Assembly (NCBI GenBank): GCA_959020715.1
Contig: CAUESV010000008.1
Span: forward strand, 1-64,000
Origin: an uncultured Collinsella sp.
GTDB taxonomy: Bacteria; Actinomycetota; Coriobacteriia; Coriobacteriales; Coriobacteriaceae
Reading direction: 5' to 3'
Length of the DNA: 64,000 nucleotides
Shown one piece after another: positions 9,023 through 17,564 of the stretch. Below the pieces are notes generated by a model. The model ran no database searches and was not told where the DNA came from. It saw nothing but the letters and a program-made list of their open reading frames with translations. Position numbers and translations under genes: made by a program. How positions within the stretch are numbered: the stretch's first letter is position 1; each line of letters starts with the position of its first letter.

Positions 9023-9088
9023 CTCATTGGGGACAGACTTAAATGAGTACCCGCTCTTGGGCACTCATTTAAGTCTGTCCCCAATGAG
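9023..9088. repeat. Perfect 26-bp inverted repeat with GGGGACAG core
   Basis: Left arm 9023-9048 (ctcattggggacagactt...) is an exact reverse complement of right arm 9063-9088, separated by 14 bases. It lies in the 8917-9275 gap between the importer and yqeY. No T-tract follows on either strand, so it looks like a REP-type element rather than a simple terminator. Confidence 0.8.
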
Positions 9089-9132
9089 CGCCGAAAATAA
9101 TACAACCGCCCTTGTTGAGCATAAGTCAGCGA

Positions 9133-9231
9133 AAACCCGTACACGCGAGCAAGGTGACGTGAAACGAAAGGGCGCAGACCTTATGGTCGCGCCCTTGAAA
9201 TTGAACGTCAGATTGCCGCGTGTACGGGTTT
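9133..9231. repeat. Outer inverted repeat enclosing the yqeY terminator
   Basis: aaacccgtacacgcg (9133-9147) is the exact reverse complement of cgcgtgtacgggttt (9217-9231). The stem would enclose the terminator hairpin at 9168-9196. With 9023-9088 and 9245-9272 this fills most of the 359-bp gap; no coding gene is supported there. Confidence 0.65.
9168..9196 (-). terminator. Rho-independent terminator after yqeY
   Basis: Read on the minus strand: aagggcgc-gacc-ataa-ggtc-t-gcgccctt followed by tcgttt. A strong stem with a short T-rich tail, 80 bp beyond the yqeY stop. Confidence 0.7.
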
Positions 9232-9244
9232 GCAGCGTCGAGCC

Positions 9245-9272
9245 GTTACGCGGTTTGGTAAAACCGCGTAAC
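9245..9272. repeat. Perfect 12-bp-arm hairpin directly after yqeY stop
   Basis: gttacgcggttt and aaaccgcgtaac are exact inverted copies with a 4-base spacer, 3 bp past the yqeY stop. No T-tract follows on the minus strand. Confidence 0.6.
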
Positions 9273-9275
9273 AAA

Positions 9276-9719
9276 TTACGCGAGTTTGGCTCCAACGATC
9301 TTTGCCGCGGCAGGCTTATCGAAGTTACCGCCAGTGGCCTTGCCGAGTGCGCCCATAACCTGGCCCATCTGCTTCTTAGAGGTCGCGCCCAGCTCGGCGA
9401 TAACCTGCTCGATCAGGGCCTCGAGCTCCTCGCCCGAAACCTGCGCGGGCAGCAGGCTCTCCAGAATCTTGACCTGCTCGGTCAGATTGTCGGTACGCTC
9501 CTGGTCGGTGCCGGCCTTGATGGACATCTCCAGCGTCTCGCTCGTCTGCTTGATCAGACGCTTGATCATGCTGTTGACGTCTTCCTCGGTCACATCGCGG
9601 CGCTCGTTGACCTCGATATTCTTCACCTCGGCCTTGACCTGGCGAATGATGGACAGGCGAACCTTGTCCTTGGCCTTCATGGCCGCGATCATTTCCTTCT
9701 GCAGCTCTTCGTTGGTCAT
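9276..9719 (-). CDS. yqeY: GatB/YqeY domain-containing protein
   Basis: A 147-residue protein matching the YqeY family end to end: helical N-half (MIAAMKAKDKVRLSIIRQVKAEVKN) and C-terminal GatB-tail-like domain (QMGQVMGALGKATGGNFD..AAAKIVGAKL). The C-terminal domain resembles the tRNA-binding tail of GatB, but the cellular role of standalone YqeY is unclear. Length (~148) is standard. It lies 54 bp downstream of the PrsA-like gene on the same strand. Confidence 0.9.
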   Translation of the reverse strand: MTNEELQKEMIAAMKAKDKVRLSIIRQVKAEVKNIEVNERRDVTEEDVNSMIKRLIKQTSETLEMSIKAGTDQERTDNLTEQVKILESLLPAQVSGEELEALIEQVIAELGATSKKQMGQVMGALGKATGGNFDKPAAAKIVGAKLA

Positions 9720-9773
9720 CTGCTAATCCTCTCTAATAGCGTGGGCGGTACTCGCGCGAGCGCCGCCCCATGA

Positions 9774-10994
9774 TTACTCAGTCGTCGACGAATCGTCGGT
9801 CGAACTCTTGGTGACGCCCTTCAGGCTCACGTTATAGGGTACGTCTTTGGGCATGGGGTTGACGGTGATGTCGGCATCCTTCTTGTACTGCTCCAGCCAC
9901 TCGCTGTACGCGGTGCTGGCCGTCTGCGTCTTCACCACGTTGGAGACATACTTCCTGATGGCCTTGGGCACCTGGTTGATGTCATCAACCTGATTATCGA
10001 CATGGAAGTAGTCGGTGCACTTGATGATGTGGTAGCCATAGGTCGACTCGACGACTTCGCTCACGTCGCCCTTGTTGAGTCCCTCGAGCGCCGTCTGGTA
10101 GCTGTCGACGAAAGTGGTGAGCTTATCCCAGCCCACATCGCCCTTCTTCTCCTTGGAACCGGTGTCCTCGGAGTACTGCTCAACGGCGCCCTCAAAGCTC
10201 AGCTCACCGGAGTTGATCTTGTCCAGGCACTCCTGCGCTTTGGCCTTGGCGGCGGCCTTGTCCTCGTCGGAAGCGTCGGAATCGACCTTGATCAGAATAT
10301 TCGACGAGCGACGGGCGTCATTGTAGTTGGACAGGTTCTCGTTGATGTAATCGACAATCTCGCTGTCCTTGGGCTTGCTCGTGGGCGCCACGGCATCCTT
10401 AAGCTTTTGCTGTGCCAGACTCTCCTTGAGTGAGTCCTTGTAGGTGTCCTCGGTATAGCCGTAGGTCTTGAGGGTCTTCTTAAAGGCCTTGGCACCGCCC
10501 GCGCTCTTGCACGCGTCCTTCCAAGCCTTCTCGACCTCCTCGTCCGACACCGTCACGCCGTTCTCCTTCTGTGCCTGTTGAAGCAGAATCTGCTGCGTAT
10601 AGGAGTCGATGAGTTGCTTGCGGTACTTCTTGGGCGTGAGGTCGTTGTCGACCAGATACTGCGCCCAGTCCTTGTCTTTGGTGTAGCCGTAGGACGTGCG
10701 CATGCTCATGATCTGCTTGGTCACGGTGTCCTCGGTGAGGTTGGTGCCGTTGATAGTAGCAGCAACACCGCCGGTCAGCTTGTAGCCCGAGGTGTCCTCG
10801 GCCTGCGACATAAGGCCGGAGCACGCCATCGCCGAGACGGAAAGCAGCATCGCCAGCACGCCGATGACCACCAGGACGATCTTGACGGTCTTAGACACGT
10901 ACGTCTTGCGCTGCTTCTTGCGAGAGCTGGAGGCAGCGCGGGCCTGCTGCTCGGGCGTCGGCGCGACCTCGGAGTTCTTTTTCTTATTTGCCAT
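9774..10994 (-). CDS. PrsA/SurA-like peptidyl-prolyl isomerase, membrane-anchored
   Basis: A 406-residue extracytoplasmic foldase from ATG 10994 (aaagg upstream). A basic cytoplasmic N-terminus of ~36 residues precedes one membrane helix (~37-56). A SurA_N-like helical region (~70-210, TINGTNLTEDTVTKQI) is followed by a parvulin/rotamase domain (~225-335, SNILIKV...GDVGWD...YGYHIIKCTD). There is no canonical lipobox at the Cys near 58, so it is likely a signal-anchor protein rather than a lipoprotein. Expected role is folding of exported proteins, fitting the surface proteins encoded nearby. The Ser/Thr-rich end is low complexity. Confidence 0.85.
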   Translation of the reverse strand: MANKKKNSEVAPTPEQQARAASSSRKKQRKTYVSKTVKIVLVVIGVLAMLLSVSAMACSGLMSQAEDTSGYKLTGGVAATINGTNLTEDTVTKQIMSMRTSYGYTKDKDWAQYLVDNDLTPKKYRKQLIDSYTQQILLQQAQKENGVTVSDEEVEKAWKDACKSAGGAKAFKKTLKTYGYTEDTYKDSLKESLAQQKLKDAVAPTSKPKDSEIVDYINENLSNYNDARRSSNILIKVDSDASDEDKAAAKAKAQECLDKINSGELSFEGAVEQYSEDTGSKEKKGDVGWDKLTTFVDSYQTALEGLNKGDVSEVVESTYGYHIIKCTDYFHVDNQVDDINQVPKAIRKYVSNVVKTQTASTAYSEWLEQYKKDADITVNPMPKDVPYNVSLKGVTKSSTDDSSTTE

Positions 10995-11131
10995 AGTTGG
11001 CCTTTCGCATAACGAATCGAACAAACGCCATTGTGTCACAACGCAGCCGCCGCGACACACCTGGTGCATGGGGGACAGGTTAATCTGCACCATTTTGGTG
11101 CAAAGGGGACGGGTCTGGCAGTTGGCAGCTA

Positions 11132-11196
11132 GGGACGTTCCTTTTCTGCCGGCAGTTAGGGACAGTCCCTACCTGCCGGCAGAAAAGGAACGTCCC
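11132..11196. repeat. Near-perfect 32-bp-arm palindrome, GGGACGT core
   Basis: Left arm 11132-11163 and right arm 11165-11196 are inverted copies with one mismatch and a one-base centre; each starts with gggacgttcc and contains tgccggcag. It sits between the PTS IIA gene and the PrsA-like gene. Upstream 11071-11107 adds a smaller element containing gggggacagg and tgcacc/ggtgca arms. Confidence 0.8.
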
Positions 11197-11221
11197 CGAG
11201 TGCCACCGGCTTAGCTCCACC

Positions 11222-11686
11222 TTAGAAGTGGCGGCGGATGGCGTCGACCATGCCCTGCGGCGTGGTCTGGCCGAGTACATCGGCTGCAGCGTCGGCATCC
11301 ATAAAGATATTCATAAGCGCCTGAAGTGCCTCGACCTGGCCGCCCGGCTCGGCAATGCCCAGATTGATGATAATCTGCGCCGGCACCGGGGCGCCCATAC
11401 CCGCCATCGCGTTGAACGTCACAGGTGCGGCGGGCTTTACCACTGCGATATAGGGCTTGGCCACAAATCCCGGATCGGTATGCGGGATGGCGATGTTTGC
11501 CGCCGGCATAGCGAGACCCGTGGGATAGGCGTCCTCGCGCGTGCGGACGGCGTTGAGCCAACCCTCGGCAATGTAGCCGCGCGGGGCAAGCTCACCCTCG
11601 AGCCGCGCAAACACCTCATCCGGCGTCGCGCACTCCCAATCAAAAAACACCAGCTCAGGCGTAAACAACGCTTCGTTATCCGCCAT
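11222..11686 (-). CDS. PTS sugar transporter subunit IIA, standalone
   Basis: A 154-residue EIIA of the fructose/mannitol/galactitol superfamily. The phosphoacceptor His lies in NIAIPHTDPG (~residue 70), preceded by typical YPTGLAMPAA. The partner strand VTFNAMAG.G.PVPAQIIINLGI and final helix QGMVDAIRRHF fit the fold. No IIB or IIC gene is adjacent, so it either serves a transporter elsewhere or is regulatory. Flanked on both sides by long palindromes, with purN upstream on the same strand. Confidence 0.85.
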   Translation of the reverse strand: MADNEALFTPELVFFDWECATPDEVFARLEGELAPRGYIAEGWLNAVRTREDAYPTGLAMPAANIAIPHTDPGFVAKPYIAVVKPAAPVTFNAMAGMGAPVPAQIIINLGIAEPGGQVEALQALMNIFMDADAAADVLGQTTPQGMVDAIRRHF

Positions 11687-11713
11687 GCGCTCACCTCTCT
11701 CACCTAGTCACCT

Positions 11714-11777
11714 GGGACGTTCTTAAACGACTAGTCATTCAAGAACGTCCCCAATGACTAGTCGTTTAAGAACGTCC
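11714..11777. repeat. Perfect 26-bp inverted repeat plus internal direct repeat, GGGACGT core
   Basis: Arms 11714-11739 (gggacgttcttaaacgacta...) and 11752-11777 are exact inverted copies. In addition aagaacgtccccaatgacta occurs twice in direct orientation (11741-11760 and 11768-11787). Located between PTS IIA and purN. Confidence 0.8.
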
Positions 11778-11865
11778 CCAATGACTACCCAAAACAAAAG
11801 ATGGCCACGTGCGCCTTGGCGCCAATGACCACCCTGACTACTCGGCTAAATTGTACTGTGCGCCG

Positions 11866-12567
11866 CTAGCCGCGAGGCGCGTCAATTGCGACCTTGCCGC
11901 TCTCTAGCACGTGGACGCGGCCGTCGGCGAGCATTTGCACGACCTCGGGATACAGTACGTGCTCAATCGCGTGGATGTGCTCCTCGAGCGTGTCGGCATC
12001 CCAGCCCTCCTCAACAGCCAGCGCACGCTGGGCGATGATGGGACCGTTGTCGTAGATCTCGTTGGCAAAATGCACGGTCACGCCAGTTACCTTGACGCCG
12101 CGCGCAAAGGCGTCGTCAATCGCATGCGCACCGGTAAAGCTCGGCAGCAGCGCCGGATGCAAGTTGACCACGCGGTTGGGAAACGCCGCCAGCAGAGGCG
12201 TGTGCACCATGCGCATGTAGCCGGCCATGACCACATACTCGCAGCCGCGCTCGAGAAGCTCGTGCGCGATGATCTCGTCGGCGGCGATGGGGTCGGCATA
12301 GACATCCTTGGACAGCGTGAGCGTCTGGATGCCCGCGCGCTCAGCGCGCTGCAAACCCTTAGCCGAAGGCCGGCTCGACACCACAAGCTCAATCGAAGCG
12401 TTGAGCTTGCCGGCGGCGATCAGATCGATCAGCGCCTGCAGGTTGGTACCCGAACCGCTGATGAGCACACCGATCTTGAGCGGCTCGGCCGTATCGGTGC
12501 CGGTCGGACGGGTATAGGGCACAAAGTCCAGGCCCTCGGCAGCAGTCATCTGCTCGTTAGCGCTCAT
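11866..12567 (-). CDS. purN: Phosphoribosylglycinamide formyltransferase
   Basis: A 233-residue GAR transformylase, third step of de novo purine synthesis using 10-formyl-THF. It has the GVLISGSGTNLQALID phosphate-binding start (~32-47) and catalytic segment VNLHPALLPSFTGAHA (Asn/His), then VHFANEIYDNGPIIAQ carrying the conserved Asp. The first ~30 residues are a nonconserved extension. Start ATG 12567 overlaps the purM stop by 11 bases, so translation is coupled to purM. Confidence 0.95.
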   Translation of the reverse strand: MSANEQMTAAEGLDFVPYTRPTGTDTAEPLKIGVLISGSGTNLQALIDLIAAGKLNASIELVVSSRPSAKGLQRAERAGIQTLTLSKDVYADPIAADEIIAHELLERGCEYVVMAGYMRMVHTPLLAAFPNRVVNLHPALLPSFTGAHAIDDAFARGVKVTGVTVHFANEIYDNGPIIAQRALAVEEGWDADTLEEHIHAIEHVLYPEVVQMLADGRVHVLESGKVAIDAPRG

Positions 12568-13660
12568 CGGAGTACACGACCTTACCGGAACCCTCGACGC
12601 ACTCGCCCACGCGGAACGGCTTCTCGCCCAGCGCGACCAGGGCCTCGGTCACCGCGGCCTCGTCCTCGGGGGCGACGATCAGGCACAGGCCAACGCCCAT
12701 GTTGAAGGTCTTGCATGCCTCGTTGGGCGCGAGCTCGGCCTGGCGCGACACGTAGGTGATGACGGGCGGAACGTCCCAACCCATCTCGGCACCGTTGCGG
12801 GTGACCACAGCGTCGACGTCGTCGGCGAGCGCGCGGTTGAGGTTCTCGGTAATACCGCCGCCGGTGATGTGGGCGATGGCGTGCACGTTGGCGCCGCCGT
12901 GCAGCAGCTCCAGAATCGGCTTCACATAAATGCGCGTGGGGGCCAGCAGGGCGTCAGCCAGCGAAGCGCCACCGAGCTCCTCGAGCGGGCGGCTCAGTTC
13001 CTCGGCCTTAGCGGCGGCCTCGGGCGTGCCCGGCTTAATGCCGTCGACGCCAATGACCTTGCGCACGAGCGAGTAGCCGTTGGAGTGCACGCCGGTGGAA
13101 GGCAGGCCCAGAATCACGTCGCCGGGGCGGACGTTCGCAGGGTCGAGCATCTTGGGACGGTCGACGACGCCCACGGTAAAGCCGGCGAGGTCGTAGTCGG
13201 CCGGAGCCATGACGCCCGGGTGCTCGGCCATCTCGCCGCCCACGAGCGCGCAACCCGCGAGCTTGCAGCCGTCGGCCACGCCCTTGATGATCTTTGCCAT
13301 GTGCTCGGCCTCGATGTGACCGATGGCAACGTAGTCCAGGAAGAACAGCGGCTCGGCGCCCGAAGCCAAAATGTCGTTGACGCACATAGCGACCAGGTCC
13401 TGGCCCACCGTCTCGTGACGGTCCATGATCTGGGCGAGCACGAGCTTGGTGCCCACGCCGTCGGTACCGCTAATCAGAATCGGGTCTTCCATATCCTTAA
13501 GCGCGGCGGCCGAGAACAGGCCACCAAAGCCACCGATACCGCCGATGACCTCGGGGCGGTTGGTGTCCTTAACCATTTGCTTAATAGCGTCAACGGCGCG
13601 GCCGCCCTCGGCGGTATCGACGCCGGCATCCTCATACGTCACATGCTTGCTGTCGCTCAT
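12557..13660 (-). CDS. purM: Phosphoribosylformylglycinamidine cyclo-ligase
   Basis: A 367-residue AIR synthetase converting FGAM to AIR with ATP. Recognised by YEDAGVDTAEGGRAVDAIK near the start, GGFGGLF, the ISGTDGVGTKL nucleotide motif, GGEMAEHPGVM and HITGGGITENLNR. Length is slightly above the usual ~345. Followed immediately by purN (11-base overlap) and preceded, 157 bp away, by purF on the same strand. Confidence 0.95.
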   Translation of the reverse strand: MSDSKHVTYEDAGVDTAEGGRAVDAIKQMVKDTNRPEVIGGIGGFGGLFSAAALKDMEDPILISGTDGVGTKLVLAQIMDRHETVGQDLVAMCVNDILASGAEPLFFLDYVAIGHIEAEHMAKIIKGVADGCKLAGCALVGGEMAEHPGVMAPADYDLAGFTVGVVDRPKMLDPANVRPGDVILGLPSTGVHSNGYSLVRKVIGVDGIKPGTPEAAAKAEELSRPLEELGGASLADALLAPTRIYVKPILELLHGGANVHAIAHITGGGITENLNRALADDVDAVVTRNGAEMGWDVPPVITYVSRQAELAPNEACKTFNMGVGLCLIVAPEDEAAVTEALVALGEKPFRVGECVEGSGKVVYSDER

Positions 13661-13778
13661 CTGAGTCTTCCTCTCCCATTACCGTGGCGCCGCGCAGGCG
13701 CCAAACGGTACTCATAGTTGCGTTCATTTCGGCGCGCGCCATAACAGCACGCGCCGTCATATCAACAAAACAGCAGGT

Positions 13779-13819
13779 AAAACCTACCAAAATAAACCTG
13801 TCCCTATATGGCAGGTTTT
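13779..13819. repeat. Palindrome at the purF 3' end
   Basis: aaaacctacca (13779-13789) pairs with tggcaggtttt (13809-13819); the loop carries cctgtccc. It overlaps the purF stop and lies before purM, so it may tune readthrough between them. Confidence 0.5.
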
Positions 13820-15488
13820 AGGCCTCGCCGTGTTCCTCTTCCCAGCTGCGGTCGTCGTATTTCTCGACCACGGCGTCGTCGTCAAAATGCAGCGGTTTAT
13901 CCAGGTTGCGGGGCTTAAAGCCCTCCATGAACTTGTCGCGGCCAAAGCTCTCTGGAATCGCCACGGGATAGCGTCCGGTAAAGCACGCATCGCAGTAGCC
14001 GCCCTTGGGCATGACCTTCAGCAGGCCCTCGACCGAAAGGAAGGCCAGCGAATCGGCGCCAATGTACTCGCAAATCTCGTCGACCGTCTTGTTGGCGCTG
14101 ATAAGCTGCGACTGCACGTCGGTATCGATACCGTAGAAGCACGGCCAGATGACCTCGGGCGAGTTGATGCGGATATGAATCTCCTTGGCGCCAGCGTTGC
14201 GTAGCATCTTGACGAGCTGCACCATGGTGGTGCCGCGCACGATGGAGTCGTCGATGACGACTAGGCGCTTGCCCTCGATGTTGTCGCGCAGCGGGTTGAG
14301 TTTCATGCGCACGCCCATGGCGCGCAGCTCCTGCGTGGGCTCGATAAACGTACGGCCCACGTAGCGGTTCTTGATGAGGCCCTCGCCAAAGGGAATACCG
14401 CTCTCGTGCGAATACCCCTCCGCGGGCGGCAGGCCGGAGTCGGGCACGCCGATGACCAGGTCGGCCTCGACGGGCTCCTCGTGTGCCAGCTGACGACCCA
14501 TGTCGTAACGGCAGGCATAGACGCTCTTGCCGTTCATGATGGAGTCGGGACGAGCGAAGTAGACCTGCTCAAAGATGCAGTTAGCAGGCTCTTCGGCGGC
14601 AGGCACGCCCTGCTCGGACACAAGGCCCTCGGCGCTGATGCGCAAAATCTCACCGGGACGGACGTCGCGGACGTACTCGGCGCCCACAATGTCGAGCGCA
14701 CAAGTTTCGGAGGCGACGACCCAGCCGCCGGCGCGGGTGACATGGGTGGTGGCGTCGACCGTCGCGGCGCCGTCCTGCGACGGCAGCTGCGAAACGGATG
14801 CGGCATCGGCCTGGTCCAGGCCCTCGTCCACCAGCTTGCCCAGCACGAGCGGGCGAATGCCGTGCGGATCGCGGAATGCGTAGAGCGCCTGCTCGTTGAT
14901 GAGCGTCATGGCGTAGCCGCCGCGCACGAGCTCCATGGTCTTGCGAATGCCCTCGCGCAGATGGCCTGTACGCTGAGTAAAGTAGCCGATGAGCTTGGTC
15001 GCGACCTCGGAATCCGAGTTGGAGAGGAACGGCACACCCAGCTCGATGAGCTGACGGCGCAACTCGTCGGTGTTAACGAGGGTACCGTTGTGCGCAAGCG
15101 CGATGATGACGCTGTTAATAGTCGAAAGATGTGGCTGAGAGGCTTCCCAGCTCTTGGCGCCGGCGGTGCCGTAGCGCACATGACCCACGGCCAGCTGACC
15201 GGAGAGCGTCGACAAGTCGGCATTGGAGAACACGCGGTCGAGCAGGCCCAGATCCTTGCGGACCATAACCGTGCCGCCGTCACCAACAGCGATTCCCGCC
15301 GATTCTTGGCCACGGTGCTGCAGTGCACGCAGGCCAAAGTACGTCAGTCGAGCCACGTCGCGATCGGGCGCCCACACACCAAAAATGCCGCATTCCTCAT
15401 GCAGTTGGTCGGAGTCCGGATCATACGTCGACATGGCGTTCACCTGTCCCGCGGCACGCTCGGCCGCGCGGATGGTTTCTTGAGACAT
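13818..15488 (-). CDS. purF: Amidophosphoribosyltransferase
   Basis: A 556-residue committed enzyme of purine synthesis. Residues 1-32 form a propeptide before nucleophile Cys33 (EEC/GIFG), longer than in the Bacillus enzyme. Class II glutaminase domain (LRALQHRGQESAGIA) is followed by the phosphoribosyltransferase domain with PRPP loop VIDDSIVRGTT. Cysteines in NCIFEQVYFARPD, WPCFYGID and YCDACFTGRYP match the four [4Fe-4S] ligands of the Bacillus-type enzyme. Start ATG 15488 follows GAGGGG. An upstream minus-strand TATAAT (15530-15535) is a possible -10 box. Confidence 0.95.
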   Translation of the reverse strand: MSQETIRAAERAAGQVNAMSTYDPDSDQLHEECGIFGVWAPDRDVARLTYFGLRALQHRGQESAGIAVGDGGTVMVRKDLGLLDRVFSNADLSTLSGQLAVGHVRYGTAGAKSWEASQPHLSTINSVIIALAHNGTLVNTDELRRQLIELGVPFLSNSDSEVATKLIGYFTQRTGHLREGIRKTMELVRGGYAMTLINEQALYAFRDPHGIRPLVLGKLVDEGLDQADAASVSQLPSQDGAATVDATTHVTRAGGWVVASETCALDIVGAEYVRDVRPGEILRISAEGLVSEQGVPAAEEPANCIFEQVYFARPDSIMNGKSVYACRYDMGRQLAHEEPVEADLVIGVPDSGLPPAEGYSHESGIPFGEGLIKNRYVGRTFIEPTQELRAMGVRMKLNPLRDNIEGKRLVVIDDSIVRGTTMVQLVKMLRNAGAKEIHIRINSPEVIWPCFYGIDTDVQSQLISANKTVDEICEYIGADSLAFLSVEGLLKVMPKGGYCDACFTGRYPVAIPESFGRDKFMEGFKPRNLDKPLHFDDDAVVEKYDDRSWEEEHGEA

Positions 15489-15529
15489 GGCATCCCCTCA
15501 GAGCCTCGTATTTTGGCGTTACCCGCCTT

Positions 15530-15535
15530 ATTATA
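15530..15535 (-). promoter_or_regulatory. Possible -10 box for purF
   Basis: TATAAT on the minus strand, 42 bases upstream of the purF ATG. No convincing -35 at 17 bp, so this is tentative. The rest of the divergent gap to 15773 holds no other recognisable signal. Confidence 0.35.
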
Positions 15536-15772
15536 CGCACGGCGCGACGCGCTCCCCCGCGCATGAGCAGCGCTTTTTAAAAGCCCACCGAGCTAATAAT
15601 CCGTTTTGCGGCCAAACATTTTATCGGTCTGTCCAGTGCAAGCGCCCACGCCCCCATATGGCCGCCGCGCCCGCCGTTGGGGCTTGCATTGTTGCAATTG
15701 GGACGTTCGTCCTGTCTTTTGGCAGGTCGGCGGCGTATCCTTGTACCTACAGCAAAACGAGAAAGGTTATGT

Positions 15773-17002
15773 ATGGATCGAAACGAACTCGACCCCAGCG
15801 TCCCCAGCGCCACGGAGGTCAAGAAGATCCCCCTCGTCATTAAGGTGTACGCCGTCCTGTGCATCCTGTCCGGCGTGGGCACGCTCCCATCGGTCGGCGC
15901 CTTTATGTGGCAGGTCATCACCGCGCTCATTAACGGAAACGTCGCCGAAAAGCTCGGCGACAATATGCTGGTCGCGGTTGGACTCATCGTCGCCGGCATC
16001 ATGCTCTCTGCGGCAAGTGCCGTCATCCTAATCATCTTTGGCCTGGACCTTATCAAAAACCAGCGCCGCAACGCCGCCCGCCTGTCCTACATCCTTATTG
16101 CATTTACCGTCGTCGAGCTTTTGGTCGACGTGATGCTCCAGGGCATCGGGCCCTTCTTGCTTCGCCCTGCTATCCAGCTCGGCATCCTCGTCGCGCTTTC
16201 GGCCACCGTCGACCCCACGCTGCGCCAGGAGCGCGAGCTGCAGCGCCGCCTGCAGGAGATGCTCGACCGCGACGCCGCCGCCGAGGGCATGCTCGGCCGC
16301 GATGAAACCGGCGAGGGCTACATCAAGCTCAACTACTTCAACCTGTTCTGGGTATTCCTCGTCTGCTGCGTGCTCGGCCTGATCGCCGAGGACATCTGGC
16401 ATATGACAGTCGCCGACCCGGGCGTCTACCAGAACCGCGCCGGCATGCTGTTTGGTCCCTTCAGCCCCATCTATGGCTTTGGCGCCGTACTCATGACCAT
16501 GGTGCTCAACCGCTTCTATAAAAAGAACCCCATCATCATTTTCCTGGTAAGCGCTGTGCTCGGCGCGAGCTTTGAGGTGTTCGTGGGCTGGTTTATGCAG
16601 ACCTCATTTGGCGTGGTCTCGTGGAGCTACTCGCACATGAAGCTGTTCGGCATGCCCGACCCACTCGCCGTCCTTACGGGCGGACGCACCTGCACGGGCT
16701 TTGCCTGCCTGTGGGGCCTGGGTGGCCTTATCTGGATCAAGCTGCTGTTGCCGAGGCTGCTCAAGCTCATCAACATGATTCCGTGGAAGAGTCGCTACTC
16801 GGCTACCGTCATCTTTACCGTCATTATGCTGGTCGACGGCGTCATGACGCTGCAGTCGCTCGACTACTGGTACCAGCGCGTCAACGGCACGGAGCCGGAT
16901 ATTCCCGTCGCGCAGTTCTACGGCAAGTATTTCGATAACGACTACATGGAGAACCGCTTCCAGAGCATGACCATGAGTCCCAAGGATGCGACGCGCGTGT
17001 AG
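15773..17002 (+). CDS. CmpB-family membrane protein (putative ABC transporter permease)
   Basis: A 409-residue polytopic protein from ATG 15773 (gaaagg upstream). N-terminal half: three to four helices in a Trp/Gly-poor region (~20-150), then a short charged loop with RQERELQRRLQEMLDR. C-terminal half (~185-380) has the PF06541-type motif MLFGPFSPIYGFGAVL and further helices (FEVFVGWFMQTSFGVVSW). The family is annotated as putative ABC permease, but no ATPase is adjacent and function is unproven. It runs against the surrounding strand and diverges from purF. Confidence 0.75.
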   Translation: MDRNELDPSVPSATEVKKIPLVIKVYAVLCILSGVGTLPSVGAFMWQVITALINGNVAEKLGDNMLVAVGLIVAGIMLSAASAVILIIFGLDLIKNQRRNAARLSYILIAFTVVELLVDVMLQGIGPFLLRPAIQLGILVALSATVDPTLRQERELQRRLQEMLDRDAAAEGMLGRDETGEGYIKLNYFNLFWVFLVCCVLGLIAEDIWHMTVADPGVYQNRAGMLFGPFSPIYGFGAVLMTMVLNRFYKKNPIIIFLVSAVLGASFEVFVGWFMQTSFGVVSWSYSHMKLFGMPDPLAVLTGGRTCTGFACLWGLGGLIWIKLLLPRLLKLINMIPWKSRYSATVIFTVIMLVDGVMTLQSLDYWYQRVNGTEPDIPVAQFYGKYFDNDYMENRFQSMTMSPKDATRV

Positions 17003-17023
17003 CGCCCACCGCGCCCAAAACAC

Positions 17024-17063
17024 AAAATGCCCGCCGGTATCACACGTACCGGCGGGCATTTTT
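17024..17063. terminator. Bidirectional terminator
   Basis: aaaatgcccgccggta (17024-17039) pairs with taccggcgggcattttt (17047-17063). T-runs on both strands serve the converging CmpB-family and MoaE-like genes. Confidence 0.85.
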
Positions 17064-17092
17064 ATAAACGAGCCTTCTATCGACGCAAGCCT

Positions 17093-17509
17093 CTACGCCT
17101 CGCGCTCGACCTCGCTCACACACTCATTTTTGATGGTACCGACGAGCGCCTGCAGCGCATCGACCACATGCGGGCGAATGTCCCCGCCAATGAGCACGAG
17201 CATGATGTCGTCGCCCACGGCGAGCTCGCCACTCGCCAACCACACGCGCACGTAACCGATACCCGGCATCGCGTGCGTTGCCTCGATAGCGGCCTGCACC
17301 TTTTCGGCATCGAAGCCAAACGCCATGCCGCCCACCTTATGTCCAGGCGCCACACCATCGGTCTCGACCCCACGCACCTCGGCCTTGGGCGTCGCGCGCA
17401 CCACGCCGTTGTGTGTCAGGTACATCCCACAATCAGCCGCCGAAACATCGGCCTTGGCTTCGCGCAGCCAAGCATCAACCGAAGGCATCGATTTGCCATT
17501 CTCAAACAT
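17093..17509 (-). CDS. MoaE-like protein
   Basis: A 138-residue protein. Two adjacent ATGs (17512 and 17509) follow aaggag; the second has better spacing. The central HNGVVRATPK and the C-terminal pattern VRVWLASGELAVGDDIMLVL...VVDALQALVGTIKN..VSEVE follow the MoaE fold of molybdopterin synthase large subunit. Some catalytic positions (the HR pair and the FWKRE-type Lys) look replaced. No other molybdenum-cofactor gene is here. It could be a diverged MoaE or repurposed homologue. It is last in a purE-sortase-moaE-like transcript. Confidence 0.6.
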   Translation of the reverse strand: MFENGKSMPSVDAWLREAKADVSAADCGMYLTHNGVVRATPKAEVRGVETDGVAPGHKVGGMAFGFDAEKVQAAIEATHAMPGIGYVRVWLASGELAVGDDIMLVLIGGDIRPHVVDALQALVGTIKNECVSEVEREA

Positions 17510-17564
17510 CATTTCTCCTTTTGATTTCCAGGGCAGTCTTTTTGGGACGGGGCTCCCGGACACT

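Noticed and set aside
9065..9295. 76-codon minus ORF overlapping yqeY 3' end
   Set aside because: It reads through the palindromes and terminator and has no credible start.
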